Positions 58,361-64,000 of a DNA stretch of 64,000 nucleotides are shown piece after piece. Within the stretch, counting starts at the first letter, position 1. Each line of letters begins with the position of its first letter. The notes under the pieces are model-generated. The model saw only the letters and a list, made by a program, of their open reading frames with translations. It was not told where the DNA came from and searched no databases. The position numbers and the translations under genes were made by a program. Origin of the DNA: Erythroxylum novogranatense (lineage: Eukaryota > Streptophyta > Magnoliopsida > Malpighiales > Erythroxylaceae); contig CM057225.1 of the NCBI GenBank assembly GCA_029891385.1, forward strand, positions 10,970,060 to 11,034,059, read 5' to 3'.

Positions 58361-60349
58361 ACAATTGGTGAATGCCGTCGTCTTTAACTGCTACAGAATG
58401 TCGAGAAACCAAACCAAGCATGTACTATAATCAATTACTTCCCTACATAGTGCATGCCATATCCAATTCCTCTACTATAGGAACTGTTGCTCTAAAATAA
58501 CATTTTTTAATATAAATCTATAAAAATCACCAAACCTCATTTCTTATCGATGTACGCGTGTATATGATTGGAGACCTATGTTGCAGGGTTTAATCAATTT
58601 CTTTTCGTTCTGTTGTTATCGATTCACAGTTATTACAACAGTTTATAACAAATAACATAAGCCTTGAAATGGCGTATCTATCCTTAAATTAGTGTTTAGT
58701 TTCTCATGATTACTGAAGGGTAAATGATAATTAACTCAGTCTGTCTGCGTGACATGATGAACTTGGCATTGCAGAGGAGGATCTGGATTGATGACTTCAA
58801 TCACGGACATTTTTGGATGTGAAGTAGTGATTGCCATTGCCACGTGCAATTGGTATTTGAGGCTAGACAGCAGGGAAAGAAGCAATACTCCATAATTAAA
58901 TTACAGATCTCCAGTTTTCACCTAAAATGACATTTTGAATAATTTGCTTCTTCTTGTCTCTTGAGGGCCCTATGTCTAGGTAGACAGGAATTGAGTGACC
59001 ATTTATGGGCACCTTAATCAGTTTCTTTGTTTTTCAAGTTTTAACCCCACATCCAAAACCTCCTAGGTCTGTTTGATTGTATAGGGATTGAAAGTTGTTG
59101 ATGAAAATGAAAATGGAATTTAGATAAATGATTTTCTTTGTTGATGCGACGCTACATTCAAAGAAATAAAGGACTCAACTGTAGCCAAAGCTATATCTGG
59201 AAGCAGTTTGAGAATCTTGACTTCATTTAATTCGGTGTGTTAATTCTGTACTGCTATATAGCTTGATCGCAGACTACATCAATATCAACAATATCCCAGA
59301 CTGTCAGATTGAAAATTTTAAGGGAAATTATGTGGATAGCAATCAAAATTTGCACTGATTTTGGGGGATGAACCATGAATGTGTGGAATTTAGCCTGCAG
59401 GGGTTTCAAAATTTCCTCGAAAAATCACTGATTTCAAGAGAAGTAGTTGAAGAAACATTCTCATGCATGTGAATGTCGCCAAAGTTCTTTGAGACGCGAC
59501 TCTAGCGTACATTTCCTGCATCTAACTGGCCAATTCTCTTCAGTTTTCCTTTCATGTATTAAAAAGGTTGTCACATATATGTATATTAATCTTTAATTAT
59601 AGACTTCTAGTGAACAAGAATTCAAATAAGAAGATATGGTTGCCGGGCTGATGTGACTCTTTCCTCTATCCCATTCGACCTCCGATTTACTCAATAATTC
59701 AATTATTCCATTGACAAAGTTGCCTGAAATTTGGATTTTGATCGTTTGCTGAACAGCTCATTCCGAAACTCCTGACGGGTTTTACCCGTGGCAGACAGCC
59801 CCAGGTTTGTTTGTTGGTTTGTTTGTTTCAGGTATATATATCCCATTTTACCAACATTTAAAGCTCCTTTATGCTATGTTAATTACCATTATTTACTATG
59901 ATTTACCAGCTTCGGTCCTAGTAGGCTAATACAGAATCCTTTGACAGCTAGCCATGAGCGGGTACAGTCCGCAATTGCTTCCAAAGTGAAAAGTTACAAG
60001 GATGAAAAAACCCTTTTTCTAGTAGCTAACAGTAATTAGAGATATTAATTTCGTACGAAAGTGACATCTTTAAGAAGGTGAAGTTCTATTGGCCAGGTGT
60101 CATTCTAGCTTGACGAGAATGCGTGGGACAATGATGGAAAATGTTGACGTATGATCAAGATTTGTGAGCTTGAGTCCAGAGTCCATGTTTTTGGCCTCAC
60201 ATACCACGTACCAAGCATATCTTCCAAGTGATTACACCACCTTCAATCACGACAAGCTACAATATTTCCTACATAAATCCCTGCCTAGTTTGATAGGGAC
60301 TCATAATTTTGTACCTCTATTGCTATCTTGCACTTAAGCAGCCTGCAGT
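58361..60349. other. WOX4 upstream intergenic region, no gene seen
   Basis: No convincing coding frame. A CACGTG G-box core occurs near 58841. TE coding sequence is absent, unlike the left part of the window. Confidence 0.6.
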
Positions 60350-60360
60350 AACAATAAGAT

Positions 60361-60575
60361 ATCGAATTAGTATGAGTGGTTCAGCACTCTTATCCTTTAA
60401 TTAGAGATTTCGAGTTTGAATCTTAAGAATGGAAAAATCTGTTTGGTCAGTACTTTACCTCTTACGGGCTGACCCAATACGAACGAGAATTCGTCTAAAA
60501 GTGGATGACTTAAAGGCACCTTCTCATAAGTTGAGACCCTCCTAAAACACCTCGTGAGCTTACCCAAAAAATAAA
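60361..60575 (+). mobile_element. tRNA-derived SINE-like insertion
   Basis: A 215-bp unit flanked by AACAATAAGAT (60350-60360) and AACAATCAGAT (60576-60586), an 11-bp TSD with one mismatch. The head contains GAGTGGTTCAGCACTC (A-box-like) and GAGTTTGAATCTT (B-box-like, one base off GGTTCGAATC), about 40 bp apart. The tail ends in an A-rich stretch (CCCAAAAAATAAAA). No coding capacity. Family not identified. Confidence 0.65.
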
Positions 60576-60589
60576 AACAATCAGATTAT

Positions 60590-63500
60590 TTGCTTTCGGT
60601 TGCTTCCACGGTTATGAATAAGTGCTAGAGGTGAAGATACTCGTTTTGAAATTTCTAACGTTCCTTCTTCTTTAGTAAATATGTTTTAAAGGTAAAAATG
60701 TGGGGATAATAACCATCTTATTTGGATCTCACTTTTGCTTACTGTATGTTCTATGGGCTTGATAGCTTCGAAAGTCGAACAACTCCATGAAAACTACCAG
60801 CTACGTAGCACATAGATTAGTAAATTATGGTGGAGCTCCTTAAAATGTCGTAGCAATCATATTCGTTTCTCTTCTTCTTTTTTTTCCATTTTGGGAAATG
60901 ATAAAATGTAATATTACTTTTTTTAGTGCTCTTTTTCTAATTTAGACATGCTTCGATGAATTACTTTTTTTTTCTATTTATACTAATATTGTGTGCTCAT
61001 GTTGTGATAAGATGCTTTTAATTAATATGCTCCATGAGAATTACAAGTAATTATAAAAAATTATTAATTATGTTCTGACCAACCAAAATATAAAAAATTA
61101 CCTTTTATTTTTAAAAATAAAAGACATAAAACTACCTTATAGTTTAAAATTTTTAAGAAAATTCTATTATCTTTAAAAATTTTAAAAGAATTTAATTTTC
61201 AAATTTTCAGAAAATTGCTTTCTTAGATAATTAAATCTCACTAGTATAATAATATAATTTAAGTCTTCAACTCAAACTGAATTTAATTAATTTGATAAAT
61301 TAAATTATCATCTAAATAATATTTACATTTGATTATTTTTAATTAAAAGAGTTTTAAAAATTTAAAATTTGTGTGTTTGATATTTAGGAAAAACATAATC
61401 AGTGCTCGTGTCATTTTATAAAAAATATTGAAAACAATAATATTTAATTTTATGAAAATAAGCATTCTTGGGATACATTACAATTTAGAGTTTAAATTTT
61501 TGTTCAATTTTATGATATTTTATTATATCTCATAAATCTCAATTATTTATTTGCATGAATTCTGCATAAATCTCATATAAATAAATATAAATTTTGTATA
61601 ATAAATAACTGAAAATTTATAAAACGGAATAAAATATCATCGAATTAAACAGAATATCATATCCTAAAATTTGCGGTTACACGCAAAAGTGATTCAAAGA
61701 TAAAAGAGTGTGCATGATGAGGAGTGGCGCCCACACAGTGGAAGAAGCGGTGGGAATCCATCATTAGGGAAGACATTGGTCATCATTTGCACGTGTCTGT
61801 GGGCCACCACCCATCATCGATATTATTTTAACTTTGTTCTACGAACTACTGTCGCTTTAACGCCCTCTAAAGCTCCTTTCTACTTCTCCCTCCCTAGTGC
61901 TAAAAACTAGGACTCCCATTTACATTTACAACAATTCAATTAACTATTGCCATAATATAAAATTCAACCGATTCTTCATAAATGTTCCTACACTTTTAGT
62001 TTTTTACAACTATAAATATCTTATAGGTTTTTGTAATATACAGTCTGAAAATAGTAAGTTTGATGTGTTTTTGAAGTCCACCGAAGACAAAGTTGCTACG
62101 TGCATGTGATGGCTACATCTTTTGCGCATTTAACAGTAAGCATTATCATTTCAATCAATAATATAGCAGCCTTTACACGATGTGCATTGCATGTTGTCTC
62201 TGATAGGAATTGAACATGCGAAGTGCTTCCTTTTATGGGATGGGCCAAAACATGACAAAGATTGCATAGTGATTATGAGTGAATGCTTAATACTAATACA
62301 TGAATATGTAATGTGATTATAATTATGAAGATGGAATCACAAATTACAGTTACAGTTGTATCAAATGTTATGCGGAGCGTTTGGACATGGAAGTTCATAG
62401 GATGTCGAAGGGGTTAACTGGTCGGAGGGTTAAGATGTGGGTAGACACAAAAGAGGTCACGAGACATGTGTCATCAGAAGTTAATCAACAAAAATTATAT
62501 GTAGATGGGGAAAGGGTCATGTTCACCTAATCACTTTATATTTCTGCACGCTTTTACTTCTCATCTTTGCTTGGAAGCCTTTTTAGCTTGGAATTTGTTA
62601 GAAAAAGATGGTTGGTGGATGGTGCTAATATTGTTCCTTACTCACCCCTTTAAAACTTATCATTGACTGCTGGCAATTAAAGTGAGTTTGTGGGCAGTAG
62701 GCATCATTGTTTGGATTGAAAATATATTCCCAACAAGATTGAGAATGAGGGTTGCGCATCTTTTATGTATACTTAGTTCATGACTTTATGGTTCTACAGT
62801 GTAATTCTCTTCCTTTTTTCCTCCACCTTTTTTTCTTTTTCTTTTTTCTAGAGAAAGAGAGAGCCATGAACAAAGGGTTAAAAGAAAAGAAGAACGAGAA
62901 ACATGATCGCATGGTGAGAAAATTGTCATGTCGTGTAAGGGAAAGTGGGTGCAAATGTGCTGGGAAAGGGATTTTTGTATTTTGAAAGAGTAAATGGATG
63001 ACAGTCCAAGCACAATTAAATTGAATTGATGGCACTGAAAGATCCTCACCACACTACCCTATACTCACTTTCATCTTTACCTTTTATGTATTCTCTTCCT
63101 TTTCAGTACTTTTCGTGTTTATTTCCCTACATAATGTTTATACTTAACCGATGTTTGTTCTGCACAAAAACTCCAAATCTTGACTCCTCTTATAGAAAGT
63201 CCAAATGTCCCTTTCCCATCTTATTCTTCGTTTGCTTCTTAGCATTTTAAACCTTTTATAGAATGTCAAGAATTTAACTAAAAACTCAGCACCCAAAGCC
63301 CCAAGTGCTTCATGCCCCACTTCAACATGAATCATCTTCCCTTCCATTAGTGGAAGTATGCATGTTTGATAAGTTTCCCGCCAAAGGACACAGAATAAAA
63401 GGAGCTAGTTCAACTTTTTCGTCACAAATACACCACAATGTGCCCTCTTTTCAATTATTTCCTTGACAGAAAAAGAAAAATTTATGAAAAGAATGGATCT

Positions 63501-64000
63501 TATGACTCAATTTCCAGTATACGTCCAAAACATTTTTCAAATACTAATGATGGCTAATAAAGTAGAACCCACCAAGCATAATAGGCCAAAGAATGGATGG
63601 AATTAATGCTTGGATTTTCTGAATGTATGAACAGAATTAAAGGTGACATGGTGTATTGATAATCAACATATGATGATGATCCTCTTGAACTTAAATTAAC
63701 TACTGTAGATCCTGAAGTCCTTGACCAATGAAGTCTGGGGTTAGATTCAGTATCCCTAAAGAATGCAAGTTGACAAAAACTGTACTCCACCGCAAGAAAG
63801 GTAAAACTAGTCACATTTCTCTATGAAAAATGAGTCAAAAAAGAAGTAGACGTTTGATTGAACATAAAAATTTCTTCTTTTTTGCCAGTTCCGAGTGTCA
63901 ACAAGTGTTCGTGATCTGTGTGCATTAGTTGCTTGTGAGGGACAGTCGCGAATTGACTGCAAATTCACTTCCTCAGCTTACCAGAGAAAAAGATATAAAG
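60590..64000. other. Intergenic DNA, no gene seen
   Basis: AT-rich, particularly 60890-61680. Short open frames here have no recognisable domain and no codon bias that I can see. A CACGTG-like core (GCACGTGTC) lies near 61789. Nothing else could be supported. Confidence 0.6.

Noticed and set aside
61710..61910. 66-codon frame beginning MHDEEWRPHSGRSGG
   Set aside because: Short and isolated, with no recognisable motif. Could be chance.
62752..62985. Short Lys/Arg-rich frame downstream of a poly-T/CT tract
   Set aside because: No domain, starts in low-complexity sequence, and nothing supports transcription.
1..64000. CRISPR arrays, bacterial operons, rRNA or tRNA genes
   Set aside because: None seen. 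The GC-rich arrays have degenerate palindromes and irregular spacers, and the window is plant nuclear DNA.

Overview
This window is nuclear DNA from a eudicot plant. It is AT-rich. It carries one intact host gene, a three-exon WUSCHEL-type homeobox gene of the WOX4 class (minus strand, 56812-57822). About 47 kb of nested, broken transposable elements fills the left three quarters. The genus cannot be told from the sequence alone.

Layout. (1) 1-12468: a minus-strand Ty3/gypsy chromovirus of the Tekay/Del type (element 1), with its left LTR cut by the window edge. It is interrupted by a plus-strand, internally deleted Tekay relative (5744-8436, TSD CCTAT). (2) 12469-17420: a decayed endogenous pararetrovirus (Caulimoviridae), plus strand. 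(3) about 17420-48340: a decayed Ty1/copia element, plus strand, split in mid-codon-frame by Tekay element 2 (19642-44578, TSD CAATT). Element 2 itself carries three insertions: Tekay element 3 (24935-32254, TSD TTGAG, in the RT), a minus-strand solo LTR (33084-35949, TSD ATCTC, in the protease) and a plus-strand solo LTR (39724-43612, TSD ATTTC, in the 5' LTR). Each boundary is fixed by TG...CA ends, a 5-bp duplication and, where a sister copy exists, the empty site elsewhere in the window. (4) 48350-48900: a G-type lectin receptor-like pseudogene fragment. (5) 52640-53480: an Athila/Tat-like gypsy scrap. (6) 53560-55783: a PIF/Harbinger transposon remnant with divergent Myb-like and transposase genes. 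(7) 56812-64000: WOX4 and its upstream region, with one tRNA-derived SINE-like insertion (60361-60575).

How the parts relate. WOX4 is the only gene that looks functional: its frame is open, its splice sites are canonical and its WUS box is intact. The retroelements are dead. Most of their stop codons can be read as C-to-T changes of Gln, Trp or Arg codons that are still intact in a sister copy in the same window, as expected for methylated, silenced DNA.

Main discovery candidate. The long LTRs (2.1-3.9 kb) of all the Tekay families here share an intron-like layout in their sense strand: a first donor (GTAAGT-like), a long first intron, an acceptor followed by a small exon of 64-70 nt, a second donor (GTGAGTAACC-like), a second intron of about 600-780 nt, and an acceptor (TTTTCAG-like) shortly before the LTR end and primer binding site. 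Every family except the 39724 solo LTR also has a dense array of GC-rich palindromic motifs inside the first intron, with a motif that differs by family. This looks like a conserved spliced leader system within LTRs. I do not know of a description of it, and it can be tested with RNA reads.
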